From: Strobilurus pachycystidiatus
Lineage: Eukaryota > Basidiomycota > Agaricomycetes > Agaricales > Physalacriaceae
NCBI GenBank assembly: GCA_019915135.1
Contig: JAHLMK010000010.1
Coordinates: 1,727,577 to 1,791,576, forward strand
Length of the DNA: 64,000 nt
Direction: 5' to 3'
Part shown: piece by piece, positions 10,001-24,700 of the stretch
How positions within the stretch are numbered: position 1 is the first letter of the stretch
Layout: the number at the start of each line of letters is the position of its first letter
Made by a program: the position numbers and the translations under genes
Notes under the pieces: model-generated
Told to the model about the DNA's origin: nothing
Database searches by the model: none
What the model saw: only the letters and a program-made list of their open reading frames with translations

Positions 10001-13000
10001 TTTCAAACATCTTTTGCGTAGCGTGCGGAGGTTGAGGAGTGGCGTCGGAGGTGCGTGACTTGTGTTCTGACTGCGGCGGGTCAATGATGGTGAACATCGG
10101 ACAGTGCGCGGTATTGGGAATGACACGGCGAGGCGTGCGCTTTGACTGCGAAGACGTGAGAAGTGAAAACACAAAGCGCGCAGTTGAAGAGCGAAGACTC
10201 GGTCGGGTTGCGAATTCTCAGCTATGCGGACAAGTTGGTCAATGCGTTCAAGGCTATGTCTGTCGAGCGTTCGTTTACGAGGCAAGGACTTGAATCAAAC
10301 AGTGCGAACAACTGCTTCTTGACTGAATCTTACTCGCTTTGACTCGGATGTGTGTTTGACTTGTATATGGAGGGTCAGTGGTATGTATGTTCAACGTGTG
10401 TTTAGGTCAGGCTAAGAAGGTTCGGAAGGCGTTGGGAGACTGTCTCAGAGAGGGAAAGGCGTTCTATCTTATCTTGAGAGGGTGACGGAACTTTCTTAGT
10501 GGGCGAAAAGACGTTCTCTCTGCATCGTAGCAAGAATGCGTTGAACTCAAGTCGGTTATACGGACAGACTCACTCGGTTAGAAGGTTAGGTTCGGGTTAG
10601 AAGGTTAGGGTTCTCGGTGTTCTCGCTCGCGCAGCGAAGAGAACGTTTAAGAAAGGGCCCGCGCGCGGGGCCTCTGTCTCGGTGCGTATCGGAGACGCAA
10701 CAAGATATGTGACATTATTCTAAACTGGTCAATCGGTGCAATGAACAAGATCATTAAGGGAAGATATACTGTTCCGATGCATGCAAAACTTGCATTGTCA
10801 TCTTTCAAACATCTTTTGCGTAGCGTGCGGAGGTTGAGGAGTGGCGTCGGAGGTGCGTGACTTGTGTTCTGACTGCGGCGGGTCAATGATGGTGAACATC
10901 GGACAGTGCGCGGTATTGGGAATGACACGGCGAGGCGTGCGCTTTGACTGCGAAGACGTGAGAAGTGAAAACACAAAGCGCGCAGTTGAAGAGCGAAGAC
11001 TCGGTCGGGTTGCGAATTCTCAGCTATGCGGACAAGTTGGTCAATGCGTTCAAGGCTATGTCTGTCGAGCGTTCGTTTACGAGGCAAGGACTTGAATCAA
11101 ACAGTGCGAACAACTGCTTCTTGACTGAATCTTACTCGCTTTGACTCGGATGTGTGTTTGACTTGTATATGGAGGGTCAGTGGTATGTATGTTCAACGTG
11201 TGTTTAGGTCAGGCTAAGAAGGTTCGGAAGGCGTTGGGAGACTGTCTCAGAGAGGGAAAGGCGTTCTATCTTATCTTGAGAGGGTGACGGAACTTTCTTA
11301 GTGGGCGAAAAGACGTTCTCTCTGCATCGTAGCAAGAATGCGTTGAACTCAAGTCGGTTATACGGACAGACTCACTCGGTTAGAAGGTTAGGTTCGGGTT
11401 AGAAGGTTAGGGTTCTCGGTGTTCTCGCTCGCGCAGCGAAGAGAACGTTTAAGAAAGGGCCCGCGCGCGGGGCCTCTGTCTCGGTGCGTATCGGAGACGC
11501 AACAAGATATGTGACATTATTCTAAACTGGTCAATCGGTGCAATGAACGAGATCATTAAGGGAAGATATACTGTTCCGATGCATGCAAAACTTGCATTGT
11601 CATCTTTCAAACATCTTTTGCGTAGCGTGCGGAGGTTGAGGAGTGGCGTCGGAGGTGCGTGACTTGTGTTCTGACTGCGGCGGGTCAATGATGGTGAACA
11701 TCGGACAGTGCGCGGTATTGGGAATGACACGGCGAGGCGTGCGCTTTGACTGCGAAGACGTGAGAAGTGAAAACACAAAGCGCGCAGTTGAAGAGCGAAG
11801 ACTCGGTCGGGTTGCGAATTCTCAGCTATGCGGACAAGTTGGTCAATGCGTTCAAGGCTATGTCTGTCGAGCGTTCGTTTACGAGGCAAGGACTTGAATC
11901 AAACAGTGCGAACAACTGCTTCTTGACTGAATCTTACTCGCTTTGACTCGGATGTGTGTTTGACTTGTATATGGAGGGTCAGTGGTATGTATGTTCAACG
12001 TGTGTTTAGGTCAGGCTAAGAAGGTTCGGAAGGCGTTGGGAGACTGTCTCAGAGAGGGAAAGGCGTTCTATCTTATCTTGAGAGGGTGACGGAACTTTCT
12101 TAGTGGGCGAAAAGACGTTCTCTCTGCATCGTAGCAAGAATGCGTTGAACTCAAGTCGGTTATACGGACAGACTCACTCGGTTAGAAGGTTAGGTTCGGG
12201 TTAGAAGGTTAGGGTTCTCGGTGTTCTCGCTCGCGCAGCGAAGAGAACGTTTAAGAAAGGGCCCGCGCGCGGGGCCTCTGTCTCGGTGCGTATCGGAGAC
12301 GCAACAAGATATGTGACATTATTCTAAACTGGTCAATCGGTGCAATGAACAAGATCATTAAGGGAAGATATACTGTTCCGATGCATGCAAAACTTGCATT
12401 GTCATCTTTCAAACATCTTTTGCGTAGCGTGCGGAGGTTGAGGAGTGGCGTCGGAGGTGCGTGACTTGTGTTCTGACTGCGGCGGGTCAATGATGGTGAA
12501 CATCGGACAGTGCGCGGTATTGGGAATGACACGGCGAGGCGTGCGCTTTGACTGCGAAGACGTGAGAAGTGAAAACACAAAGCGCGCAGTTGAAGAGCGA
12601 AGACTCGGTCGGGTTGCGAATTCTCAGCTATGCGGACAAGTTGGTCAATGCGTTCAAGGCTATGTCTGTCGAGCGTTCGTTTACGAGGCAAGGACTTGAA
12701 TCAAACAGTGCGAACAACTGCTTCTTGACTGAATCTTACTCGCTTTGACTCGGATGTGTGTTTGACTTGTATATGGAGGGTCAGTGGTATGTATGTTCAA
12801 CGTGTGTTTAGGTCAGGCTAAGAAGGTTCGGAAGGCGTTGGGAGACTGTCTCAGAGAGGGAAAGGCGTTCTATCTTATCTTGAGAGGGTGACGGAACTTT
12901 CTTAGTGGGCGAAAAGACGTTCTCTCTGCATCGTAGCAAGAATGCGTTGAACTCAAGTCGGTTATACGGACAGACTCACTCGGTTAGAAGGTTAGGTTCG

Positions 13001-16000
13001 GGTTAGAAGGTTAGGGTTCTCGGTGTTCTCGCTCGCGCAGCGAAGAGAACGTTTAAGAAAGGGCCCGCGCGCGGGGCCTCTGTCTCGGTGCGTATCGGAG
13101 ACGCAACAAGATATGTGACATTATTCTAAACTGGTCAATCGGTGCAATGAACGAGATCATTAAGGGAAGATATACTGTTCCGATGCATGCAAAACTTGCA
13201 TTGTCATCTTTCAAACATCTTTTGCGTAGCGTGCGGAGGTTGAGGAGTGGCGTCGGAGGTGCGTGACTTGTGTTCTGACTGCGGCGGGTCAATGATGGTG
13301 AACATCGGACAGTGCGCGGTATTGGGAATGACACGGCGAGGCGTGCGCTTTGACTGCGAAGACGTGAGAAGTGAAAACACAAAGCGCGCAGTTGAAGAGC
13401 GAAGACTCGGTCGGGTTGCGAATTCTCAGCTATGCGGACAAGTTGGTCAATGCGTTCAAGGCTATGTCTGTCGAGCGTTCGTTTACGAGGCAAGGACTTG
13501 AATCAAACAGTGCGAACAACTGCTTCTTGACTGAATCTTACTCGCTTTGACTCGGATGTGTGTTTGACTTGTATATGGAGGGTCAGTGGTATGTATGTTC
13601 AACGTGTGTTTAGGTCAGGCTAAGAAGGTTCGGAAGGCGTTGGGAGACTGTCTCAGAGAGGGAAAGGCGTTCTATCTTATCTTGAGAGGGTGACGGAACT
13701 TTCTTAGTGGGCGAAAAGACGTTCTCTCTGCATCGTAGCAAGAATGCGTTGAACTCAAGTCGGTTATACGGACAGACTCACTCGGTTAGAAGGTTAGGTT
13801 CGGGTTAGAAGGTTAGGGTTCTCGGTGTTCTCGCTCGCGCAGCGAAGAGAACGTTTAAGAAAGGGCCCGCGCGCGGGGCCTCTGTCTCGGTGCGTATCGG
13901 AGACGCAACAAGATATGTGACATTATTCTAAACTGGTCAATCGGTGCAATGAACGAGATCATTAAGGGAAGATATACTGTTCCGATGCATGCAAAACTTG
14001 CATTGTCATCTTTCAAACATCTTTTGCGTAGCGTGCGGAGGTTGAGGAGTGGCGTCGGAGGTGCGTGACTTGTGTTCTGACTGCGGCGGGTCAATGATGG
14101 TGAACATCGGACAGTGCGCGGTATTGGGAATGACACGGCGAGGCGTGCGCTTTGACTGCGAAGACGTGAGAAGTGAAAACACAAAGCGCGCAGTTGAAGA
14201 GCGAAGACTCGGTCGGGTTGCGAATTCTCAGCTATGCGGACAAGTTGGTCAATGCGTTCAAGGCTATGTCTGTCGAGCGTTCGTTTACGAGGCAAGGACT
14301 TGAATCAAACAGTGCGAACAACTGCTTCTTGACTGAATCTTACTCGCTTTGACTCGGATGTGTGTTTGACTTGTATATGGAGGGTCAGTGGTATGTATGT
14401 TCAACGTGTGTTTAGGTCAGGCTAAGAAGGTTCGGAAGGCGTTGGGAGACTGTCTCAGAGAGGGAAAGGCGTTCTATCTTATCTTGAGAGGGTGACGGAA
14501 CTTTCTTAGTGGGCGAAAAGACGTTCTCTCTGCATCGTAGCAAGAATGCGTTGAACTCAAGTCGGTTATACGGACAGACTCACTCGGTTAGAAGGTTAGG
14601 TTCGGGTTAGAAGGTTAGGGTTCTCGGTGTTCTCGCTCGCGCAGCGAAGAGAACGTTTAAGAAAGGGCCCGCGCGCGGGGCCTCTGTCTCGGTGCGTATC
14701 GGAGACGCAACAAGATATGTGACATTATTCTAAACTGGTCAATCGGTGCAATGAACAAGATCATTAAGGGAAGATATACTGTTCCGATGCATGCAAAACT
14801 TGCATTGTCATCTTTCAAACATCTTTTGCGTAGCGTGCGGAGGTTGAGGAGTGGCGTCGGAGGTGCGTGACTTGTGTTCTGACTGCGGCGGGTCAATGAT
14901 GGTGAACATCGGACAGTGCGCGGTATTGGGAATGACACGGCGAGGCGTGCGCTTTGACTGCGAAGACGTGAGAAGTGAAAACACAAAGCGCGCAGTTGAA
15001 GAGCGAAGACTCGGTCGGGTTGCGAATTCTCAGCTATGCGGACAAGTTGGTCAATGCGTTCAAGGCTATGTCTGTCGAGCGTTCGTTTACGAGGCAAGGA
15101 CTTGAATCAAACAGTGCGAACAACTGCTTCTTGACTGAATCTTACTCGCTTTGACTCGGATGTGTGTTTGACTTGTATATGGAGGGTCAGTGGTATGTAT
15201 GTTCAACGTGTGTTTAGGTCAGGCTAAGAAGGTTCGGAAGGCGTTGGGAGACTGTCTCAGAGAGGGAAAGGCGTTCTATCTTATCTTGAGAGGGTGACGG
15301 AACTTTCTTAGTGGGCGAAAAGACGTTCTCTCTGCATCGTAGCAAGAATGCGTTGAACTCAAGTCGGTTATACGGACAGACTCACTCGGTTAGAAGGTTA
15401 GGTTCGGGTTAGAAGGTTAGGGTTCTCGGTGTTCTCGCTCGCGCAGCGAAGAGAACGTTTAAGAAAGGGCCCGCGCGCGGGGCCTCTGTCTCGGTGCGTA
15501 TCGGAGACGCAACAAGATATGTGACATTATTCTAAACTGGTCAATCGGTGCAATGAACAAGATCATTAAGGGAAGATATACTGTTCCGATGCATGCAAAA
15601 CTTGCATTGTCATCTTTCAAACATCTTTTGCGTAGCGTGCGGAGGTTGAGGAGTGGCGTCGGAGGTGCGTGACTTGTGTTCTGACTGCGGCGGGTCAATG
15701 ATGGTGAACATCGGACAGTGCGCGGTATTGGGAATGACACGGCGAGGCGTGCGCTTTGACTGCGAAGACGTGAGAAGTGAAAACACAAAGCGCGCAGTTG
15801 AAGAGCGAAGACTCGGTCGGGTTGCGAATTCTCAGCTATGCGGACAAGTTGGTCAATGCGTTCAAGGCTATGTCTGTCGAGCGTTCGTTTACGAGGCAAG
15901 GACTTGAATCAAACAGTGCGAACAACTGCTTCTTGACTGAATCTTACTCGCTTTGACTCGGATGTGTGTTTGACTTGTATATGGAGGGTCAGTGGTATGT

Positions 16001-19000
16001 ATGTTCAACGTGTGTTTAGGTCAGGCTAAGAAGGTTCGGAAGGCGTTGGGAGACTGTCTCAGAGAGGGAAAGGCGTTCTATCTTATCTTGAGAGGGTGAC
16101 GGAACTTTCTTAGTGGGCGAAAAGACGTTCTCTCTGCATCGTAGCAAGAATGCGTTGAACTCAAGTCGGTTATACGGACAGACTCACTCGGTTAGAAGGT
16201 TAGGTTCGGGTTAGAAGGTTAGGGTTCTCGGTGTTCTCGCTCGCGCAGCGAAGAGAACGTTTAAGAAAGGGCCCGCGCGCGGGGCCTCTGTCTCGGTGCG
16301 TATCGGAGACGCAACAAGATATGTGACATTATTCTAAACTGGTCAATCGGTGCAATGAACGAGATCATTAAGGGAAGATATACTGTTCCGATGCATGCAA
16401 AACTTGCATTGTCATCTTTCAAACATCTTTTGCGTAGCGTGCGGAGGTTGAGGAGTGGCGTCGGAGGTGCGTGACTTGTGTTCTGACTGCGGCGGGTCAA
16501 TGATGGTGAACATCGGACAGTGCGCGGTATTGGGAATGACACGGCGAGGCGTGCGCTTTGACTGCGAAGACGTGAGAAGTGAAAACACAAAGCGCGCAGT
16601 TGAAGAGCGAAGACTCGGTCGGGTTGCGAATTCTCAGCTATGCGGACAAGTTGGTCAATGCGTTCAAGGCTATGTCTGTCGAGCGTTCGTTTACGAGGCA
16701 AGGACTTGAATCAAACAGTGCGAACAACTGCTTCTTGACTGAATCTTACTCGCTTTGACTCGGATGTGTGTTTGACTTGTATATGGAGGGTCAGTGGTAT
16801 GTATGTTCAACGTGTGTTTAGGTCAGGCTAAGAAGGTTCGGAAGGCGTTGGGAGACTGTCTCAGAGAGGGAAAGGCGTTCTGTCTTATCTTGAGAGGGTG
16901 ACGGAACTTTCTTAGTGGGCGAAAAGACGTTCTCTCTGCATCGTAGCAAGAATGCGTTGAACTCAAGTCGGTTATACGGACAGACTCACTCGGTTAGAAG
17001 GTTAGGTTCGGGTTAGAAGGTTAGGGTTCTCGGTGTTCTCGCTCGCGCAGCGAAGAGAACGTTTAAGAAAGGGCCCGCGCGCGGGGCCTCTGTCTCGGTG
17101 CGTATCGGAGACGCAACAAGATATGTGACATTATTCTAAACTGGTCAATCGGTGCAATGAACGAGATCATTAAGGGAAGATATACTGTTCCGATGCATGC
17201 AAAACTTGCATTGTCATCTTTCAAACATCTTTTGCGTAGCGTGCGGAGGTTGAGGAGTGGCGTCGGAGGTGCGTGACTTGTGTTCTGACTGCGGCGGGTC
17301 AATGATGGTGAACATCGGACAGTGCGCGGTATTGGGAATGACACGGCGAGGCGTGCGCTTTGACTGCGAAGACGTGAGAAGTGAAAACACAAAGCGCGCA
17401 GTTGAAGAGCGAAGACTCGGTCGGGTTGCGAATTCTCAGCTATGCGGACAAGTTGGTCAATGCGTTCAAGGCTATGTCTGTCGAGCGTTCGTTTACGAGG
17501 CAAGGACTTGAATCAAACAGTGCGAACAACTGCTTCTTGACTGAATCTTACTCGCTTTGACTCGGATGTGTGTTTGACTTGTATATGGAGGGTCAGTGGT
17601 ATGTATGTTCAACGTGTGTTTAGGTCAGGCTAAGAAGGTTCGGAAGGCGTTGGGAGACTGTCTCAGAGAGGGAAAGGCGTTCTATCTTATCTTGAGAGGG
17701 TGACGGAACTTTCTTAGTGGGCGAAAAGACGTTCTCTCTGCATCGTAGCAAGAATGCGTTGAACTCAAGTCGGTTATACGGACAGACTCACTCGGTTAGA
17801 AGGTTAGGTTCGGGTTAGAAGGTTAGGGTTCTCGGTGTTCTCGCTCGCGCAGCGAAGAGAACGTTTAAGAAAGGGCCCGCGCGCGGGGCCTCTGTCTCGG
17901 TGCGTATCGGAGACGCAACAAGATATGTGACATTATTCTAAACTGGTCAATCGGTGCAATGAACGAGATCATTAAGGGAAGATATACTGTTCCGATGCAT
18001 GCAAAACTTGCATTGTCATCTTTCAAACATCTTTTGCGTAGCGTGCGGAGGTTGAGGAGTGGCGTCGGAGGTGCGTGACTTGTGTTCTGACTGCGGCGGG
18101 TCAATGATGGTGAACATCGGACAGTGCGCGGTATTGGGAATGACACGGCGAGGCGTGCGCTTTGACTGCGAAGACGTGAGAAGTGAAAACACAAAGCGCG
18201 CAGTTGAAGAGCGAAGACTCGGTCGGGTTGCGAATTCTCAGCTATGCGGACAAGTTGGTCAATGCGTTCAAGGCTATGTCTGTCGAGCGTTCGTTTACGA
18301 GGCAAGGACTTGAATCAAACAGTGCGAACAACTGCTTCTTGACTGAATCTTACTCGCTTTGACTCGGATGTGTGTTTGACTTGTATATGGAGGGTCAGTG
18401 GTATGTATGTTCAACGTGTGTTTAGGTCAGGCTAAGAAGGTTCGGAAGGCGTTGGGAGACTGTCTCAGAGAGGGAAAGGCGTTCTATCTTATCTTGAGAG
18501 GGTGACGGAACTTTCTTAGTGGGCGAAAAGACGTTCTCTCTGCATCGTAGCAAGAATGCGTTGAACTCAAGTCGGTTATACGGACAGACTCACTCGGTTA
18601 GAAGGTTAGGTTCGGGTTAGAAGGTTAGGGTTCTCGGTGTTCTCGCTCGCGCAGCGAAGAGAACGTTTAAGAAAGGGCCCGCGCGCGGGGCCTCTGTCTC
18701 GGTGCGTATCGGAGACGCAACAAGATATGTGACATTATTCTAAACTGGTCAATCGGTGCAATGAACGAGATCATTAAGGGAAGATATACTGTTCCGATGC
18801 ATGCAAAACTTGCATTGTCATCTTTCAAACATCTTTTGCGTAGCGTGCGGAGGTTGAGGAGTGGCGTCGGAGGTGCGTGACTTGTGTTCTGACTGCGGCG
18901 GGTCAATGATGGTGAACATCGGACAGTGCGCGGTATTGGGAATGACACGGCGAGGCGTGCGCTTTGACTGCGAAGACGTGAGAAGTGAAAACACAAAGCG

Positions 19001-21290
19001 CGCAGTTGAAGAGCGAAGACTCGGTCGGGTTGCGAATTCTCAGCTATGCGGACAAGTTGGTCAATGCGTTCAAGGCTATGTCTGTCGAGCGTTCGTTTAC
19101 GAGGCAAGGACTTGAATCAAACAGTGCGAACAACTGCTTCTTGACTGAATCTTACTCGCTTTGACTCGGATGTGTGTTTGACTTGTATATGGAGGGTCAG
19201 TGGTATGTATGTTCAACGTGTGTTTAGGTCAGGCTAAGAAGGTTCGGAAGGCGTTGGGAGACTGTCTCAGAGAGGGAAAGGCGTTCTATCTTATCTTGAG
19301 AGGGTGACGGAACTTTCTTAGTGGGCGAAAAGACGTTCTCTCTGCATCGTAGCAAGAATGCGTTGAACTCAAGTCGGTTATACGGACAGACTCACTCGGT
19401 TAGAAGGTTAGGTTCGGGTTAGAAGGTTAGGGTTCTCGGTGTTCTCGCTCGCGCAGCGAAGAGAACGTTTAAGAAAGGGCCCGCGCGCGGGGCCTCTGTC
19501 TCGGTGCGTATCGGAGACGCAACAAGATATGTGACATTATTCTAAACTGGTCAATCGGTGCAATGAACGAGATCATTAAGGGAAGATATACTGTTCCGAT
19601 GCATGCAAAACTTGCATTGTCATCTTTCAAACATCTTTTGCGTAGCGTGCGGAGGTTGAGGAGTGGCGTCGGAGGTGCGTGACTTGTGTTCTGACTGCGG
19701 CGGGTCAATGATGGTGAACATCGGACAGTGCGCGGTATTGGGAATGACACGGCGAGGCGTGCGCTTTGACTGCGAAGACGTGAGAAGTGAAAACACAAAG
19801 CGCGCAGTTGAAGAGCGAAGACTCGGTCGGGTTGCAAATTCTCAGCTATGCGGACAAGTTGGTCAATGCGTTCAAGGCTATGTCTGTCGAGCGTTCGTTT
19901 ACGAGGCAAGGACTTGAATCAAACAGTGCGAACAACTGCTTCTTGACTGAATCTTACTCGCTTTGACTCGGATGTGTGTTTGACTTGTATATGGAGGGTC
20001 AGTGGTATGTATGTTCAACGTGTGTTTAGGTCAGGCTAAGAAGGTTCGGAAGGCGTTGGGAGACTGTCTCAGAGAGGGAAAGGCGTTCTATCTTATCTTG
20101 AGAGGGTGACGGAACTTTCTTAGTGGGCGAAAAGACGTTCTCTCTGCATCGTAGCAAGAATGCGTTGAACTCAAGTCGGTTATACGGACAGACTCACTCG
20201 GTTAGAAGGTTAGGTTCGGGTTAGAAGGTTAGGGTTCTCGGTGTTCTCGCTCGCGCAGCGAAGAGAACGTTTAAGAAAGGGCCCGCGCGCGGGGCCTCTG
20301 TCTCGGTGCGTATCGGAGACGCAACAAGATATGTGACATTATTCTAAACTGGTCAATCGGTGCAATGAACGAGATCATTAAGGGAAGATATACTGTTCCG
20401 ATGCATGCAAAACTTGCATTGTCATCTTTCAAACATCTTTTGCGTAGCGTGCGGAGGTTGAGGAGTGGCGTCGGAGGTGCGTGACTTGTGTTCTGACTGC
20501 GGCGGGTCAATGATGGTGAACATCGGACAGTGCGCGGTATTGGGAATGACACGGCGAGGCGTGCGCTTTGACTGCGAAGACGTGAGAAGTGAAAACACAA
20601 AGCGCGCAGTTGAAGAGCGAAGACTCGGTCGGGTTGCGAATTCTCAGCTATGCGGACAAGTTGGTCAATGCGTTCAAGGCTATGTCTGTCGAGCGTTCGT
20701 TTACGAGGCAAGGACTTGAATCAAACAGTGCGAACAACTGCTTCTTGACTGAATCTTACTCGCTTTGACTCGGATGTGTGTTTGACTTGTATATGGAGGG
20801 TCAGTGGTATGTATGTTCAACGTGTGTTTAGGTCAGGCTAAGAAGGTTCGGAAGGCGTTGGGAGACTGTCTCAGAGAGGGAAAGGCGTTCTATCTTATCT
20901 TGAGAGGGTGACGGAACTTTCTTAGTGGGCGAAAAGACGTTCTCTCTGCATCGTAGCAAGAATGCGTTGAACTCAAGTCGGTTATACGGACAGACTCACT
21001 CGGTTAGAAGGTTAGGTTCGGGTTAGAAGGTTAGGGTTCTCGGTGTTCTCGCTCGCGCAGCGAAGAGAACGTTTAAGAAAGGGCCCGCGCGCGGGGCCTC
21101 TGTCTCGGTGCGTATCGGAGACGCAACAAGATATGTGACATTATTCTAAACTGGTCAATCGGTGCAATGAACGAGATCATTAAGGGAAGATATACTGTTC
21201 CGATGCATGCAAAACTTGCATTGTCATCTTTCAAACATCTTTTGCGTAGCGTGCGGAGGTTGAGGAGTGGCGTCGGAGGTGCGTGACTTG

Positions 21291-21299
21291 TGTTCTGAC
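21291..21299. repeat. Left copy of the 9-bp direct repeat flanking the gene island
   Basis: tgttctgac here is the last satellite sequence before the island. The same nine bases occur at 32724-32732, where the satellite resumes with tgcggcgggt, exactly the bases that follow tgttctgac in an uninterrupted unit. This is the expected look of a target-site duplication. Confidence 0.7.
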
Positions 21300-21300
21300 C

Positions 21301-21380
21301 AACCATTGCACCGGGAGATGGGGAAAAAATCTGGTTACAACCATTAACTCATTTGCCACCTACAACAGATATAACCATTG
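21301..21380. repeat. Subterminal aaccatt repeats at the island's left end
   Basis: aaccatt occurs three times in 80 bp (21301-21307, 21339-21345, 21373-21379), and ccaaccattg recurs near the right end at 32651-32660. Short subterminal repeats are typical transposase-binding sites, but these are direct rather than inverted and may be chance. The stretch from here to the KDZ stop codon (21713) holds no gene. Confidence 0.35.
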
Positions 21381-21712
21381 CATTTTGGTGGCCCCAATGC
21401 TGTTTCTCGGTGGTTACTACCACCCATCCCTCCCCATCCGCATAAAGGCGGTCTCTCGTGCCAGACAAGTGCCCAATTTGGCTGGTCCTGCATTGACGAG
21501 GACCAAATCAGACACTCTGTGTACAAAACGATGCAATTACTAGATTAGTCTCGAGATAATTGTCAAATGTACGGCAAGTGCATCCCGAACGGTCTGAGAT
21601 AAAAACGTCCCAAAGGTAACAACAACTCCGTTCTATAATTGTGTGTGCGCCGCTACTGTCATAATGAATCAGAACAATATATCTAAAAGTCCGCCAGAAT
21701 CCGTAACACGCG

Positions 21713-24700
21713 TCAATCATCGAGAGTTGGATCGTCCTCGTTTGCCGCTAATGCACGCGCGGCCGCTAGCCCGTGTATCGTCGCCTCGTCATCCTCGCCC
21801 TCCGACTCAGATTCCTCCACTTCCTCCCTGACATCAATGCGATCTGGAATCCGCCTAGCACGATGCTTGTAGGGACGCGACCAGATTTTGGTGAAATGAG
21901 CCGCAAGCCCTCGATGAAGGCTGGCCTGCCGATGTCCGTATGCCCGAATTCCCGCAGCCAGAGCTGGACTGGCCCCGTCCCATGCCATCGAGCGCTGTGT
22001 CGACCACGCTAAGGCCTCCTGCTCGAATGAGACCAAAATGCGCCGATTCTCCTCCCCAAGTAGCTGAACCTCCTCCGTCCACGACCTGACCCGTGCTCGA
22101 CTCTTCAACCACTCAACTCGGATTGACTCGTTCAACTCATCCTTGTTGAAGGAGTCAAACGTGTTCTCCACGCGCCAGATCCACGAGATGGCGTAACTTC
22201 CGCTGCCATACTGCTCCTTGTTCGGTTGGATGCTTGACACCTTCCGCTTTTTCTGCAACGGCTCGTCAACCTCGAAAATGAAGCTGTCCATGGCCCGAAC
22301 ATCCCCGTCCAGCAGCTCCCGTAGCGTCGTCTCCCAATCACCCGGCCCTCGTAGGACAAGAAGAGCTGCGCGAGCGACCCGATACTTCTGCACGGCGAGG
22401 TCCGACTTGGCTTCCAATCGTTTGATGATTGCAAAACTTCGCCCAGTTCGTTTCTGTCCACGGATGTGCCGCCTTCGGAAGCTGGCGACCGAGCGACGCG
22501 TTCGCTGCATCGAACGAATAGTCTCCAGCGCGTCGAAGCATTGAGCCTCCCGAAGCATCTCCTCCTTCTTCACGACGTCTCCCGTGCATCCACTGTTCCG
22601 TGCCGCGGCAGACAGAGCCGAGGGCAGCAAGAGCAACTCCGTCTCAACATCCCCCTCCCTTGAGCCGGCGAGCTCTTGGACCGCAATGCTGGCGGCGGGT
22701 ATATACACACCCTGTACTTGGCGTAATTGGCGGATCTGCTTCTGGAGCTGGGTCCGCTTCTCCTGCACTTCCTTGACCACGCCAGGAGCATCCCTATCCT
22801 CGCCCTGTGTCAGGTAAATGATACGACGTCTATAAGGTGGTTAGCACCAGTACCAACAAAATGTGACTCATACACTTACTGCACCTCCTCAATTAAGAGA
22901 CCCAAAGAGATACAGACCGATGCGCTCATCTCGTGTAGCGGTACTTGAGCCACCTCCGCTTTGCGCTCCTCCTCCGCTAGCATCTGACGGACACTGTTCT
23001 CGGTAGCATCTAAAATCCATCAGCGATCAATTTCACATAGGTCGGAAAAAGACTGACGAAGTGCGGGAAGAAAGTACGGGTTGGGCTTTTGCCTGTCTGC
23101 TTCCCATTTCTCGGCCTGCTTCGTCCATTTCTCAACACAACCGTTGGGCAAAATGGCGGTGAATTCCTCGTGAGCAGTCGTCTGCGTATTTCTGCCCACG
23201 ACGGCAAGATGTAGTCGGCGGTGATGTAGCTTCCCTGCAGAGGGAGAAATCAATCAATGTCAAAGATAGAAGTGATAATCGACGAACCTAAACCGATAGA
23301 TTTTGCCCAATTGTGATTCCCCATTTGCCGATCGATGATATCGTGTCGATGACCGGGCAACATCTCTTTGGTGGCTGGCGCAACATTGTTCAGGCCCGAC
23401 CAAAGACGCTCGATACCTTCGCCGTCGGTCCTGCCTACGCCTGGCTGTACGTTCATGCTGAAATGAACTTGGCAATCGATCTTGTGCCCTTTACAGTGGC
23501 ACTTCGGAATCCCCCAGGCGATCGCAATATGGTCGGGAAGATGTAAGCATTCGGGCATTCGTCGCATACGCTCCAGGAAGTGAATGGACCATTGACAGAC
23601 AATGTCATACGAAAAGAAGATTTGGAGGAGGCCGGGGGCCAGGAGACTAAGGGGGGACAGTGCAATGTAATCGACGTTACAGTATCTATGCAGGATACAT
23701 CAGATCGGCGCCAGAGAAATTATGACAAAAGCTAACCGTTCGCCACGCTGTAGATCACCGGCGCCGTTGGGGAGAACAAATTCATGGCGTGCGCAAATAG
23801 CCATTGCGATCCCAGTTGAGCGTAACCCTGTTGCGTTCTTGGACTCGGCATGCGCGAGTGTCTTGAAGCCTGCGCACGAACTAATCTAATAATCAAGAGA
23901 TTAGCCTAGAAATAAAAAAGAAAGAGGCATCTACTTACGTCCTTCTGCTTCGGATATTTGGCGATTTCTTCCAAGTACGCCTTCTGCTCCACAAAGTATG
24001 CCAACCCCGTATGAAGTCCGGGATCGACTGTACTCGGGCGACGCAGATTCTTGAGGCGGAAGTTGGCGTCTAACGCTACGAGTAACCGGTACAGAAATCT
24101 GCAAGATAATCAGCCCTGCCATGTAAAGAACGACGAGATCACTTACTGCTTGTCCATTGGAAGGGACTTCCAGTTCTCTGGAAGATTGAAGCCAGGCCGT
24201 GGGCAAGCAGGGCAGCGTATCGCCAAATCTCCGGGTCCAGTGAGGGCACGACCATTCTTGACAGAGCCACGGCCCGCTCGCTTTAGCATCTTGAGGTGCG
24301 CAAACTGACGATTCATGCGCAAGAGGGACTTGTATCGCGTCTGGAGAAATATAGTCAGCGTGAATCAAAGCAAACAGAGTAAAGACTACGGAACCTTGGG
24401 AAGCTCGACTCCTGTATTGTCGGTCATCCGCTCCAGGGCCTGGGAGTACTCCAGGGTGCTCAACTTCCCTGACGCTGAAAGCATCTCGTAGCATTCAAGC
24501 GTCCGAAACGAAGCGCCGGTCTTGGGGTGGCGGGTCGTGCTGGGGTAAAGCTCCGTTCGCAGCATTTGCACGCGAAGTGGTTGACGCTGATCGCAACCAC
24601 AGAAGTCGGCGTTGACTTTATGGATGGAATTGTCGTGAAGGATGGTGAAATCCCTGTGAGCGGGTTGGGGATTGACACAGAAATTGACGTCTTGATGCCC

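Larger units (their letters stand above)
8397..21299. repeat. Satellite array 1, 802-bp unit, ~16.1 copies
   Basis: Head-to-tail units of exactly 802 bp, taken to start at tttcaaacatc. The units are almost identical. The main variation is one A/G site (9143 and every 802 bp after it): A in 6 of 16 units, in the order A A A G A G G A A G G G G G G G. Other private changes are G at 16882 and A at 19836. The array starts directly at the end of block S and stops at unit position 71, where the gene island begins. Frames of 146 aa (minus) and 84 aa (plus) overlap each other in every unit. I do not call them genes because copies this similar keep any frame open by descent. Confidence 0.97.
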
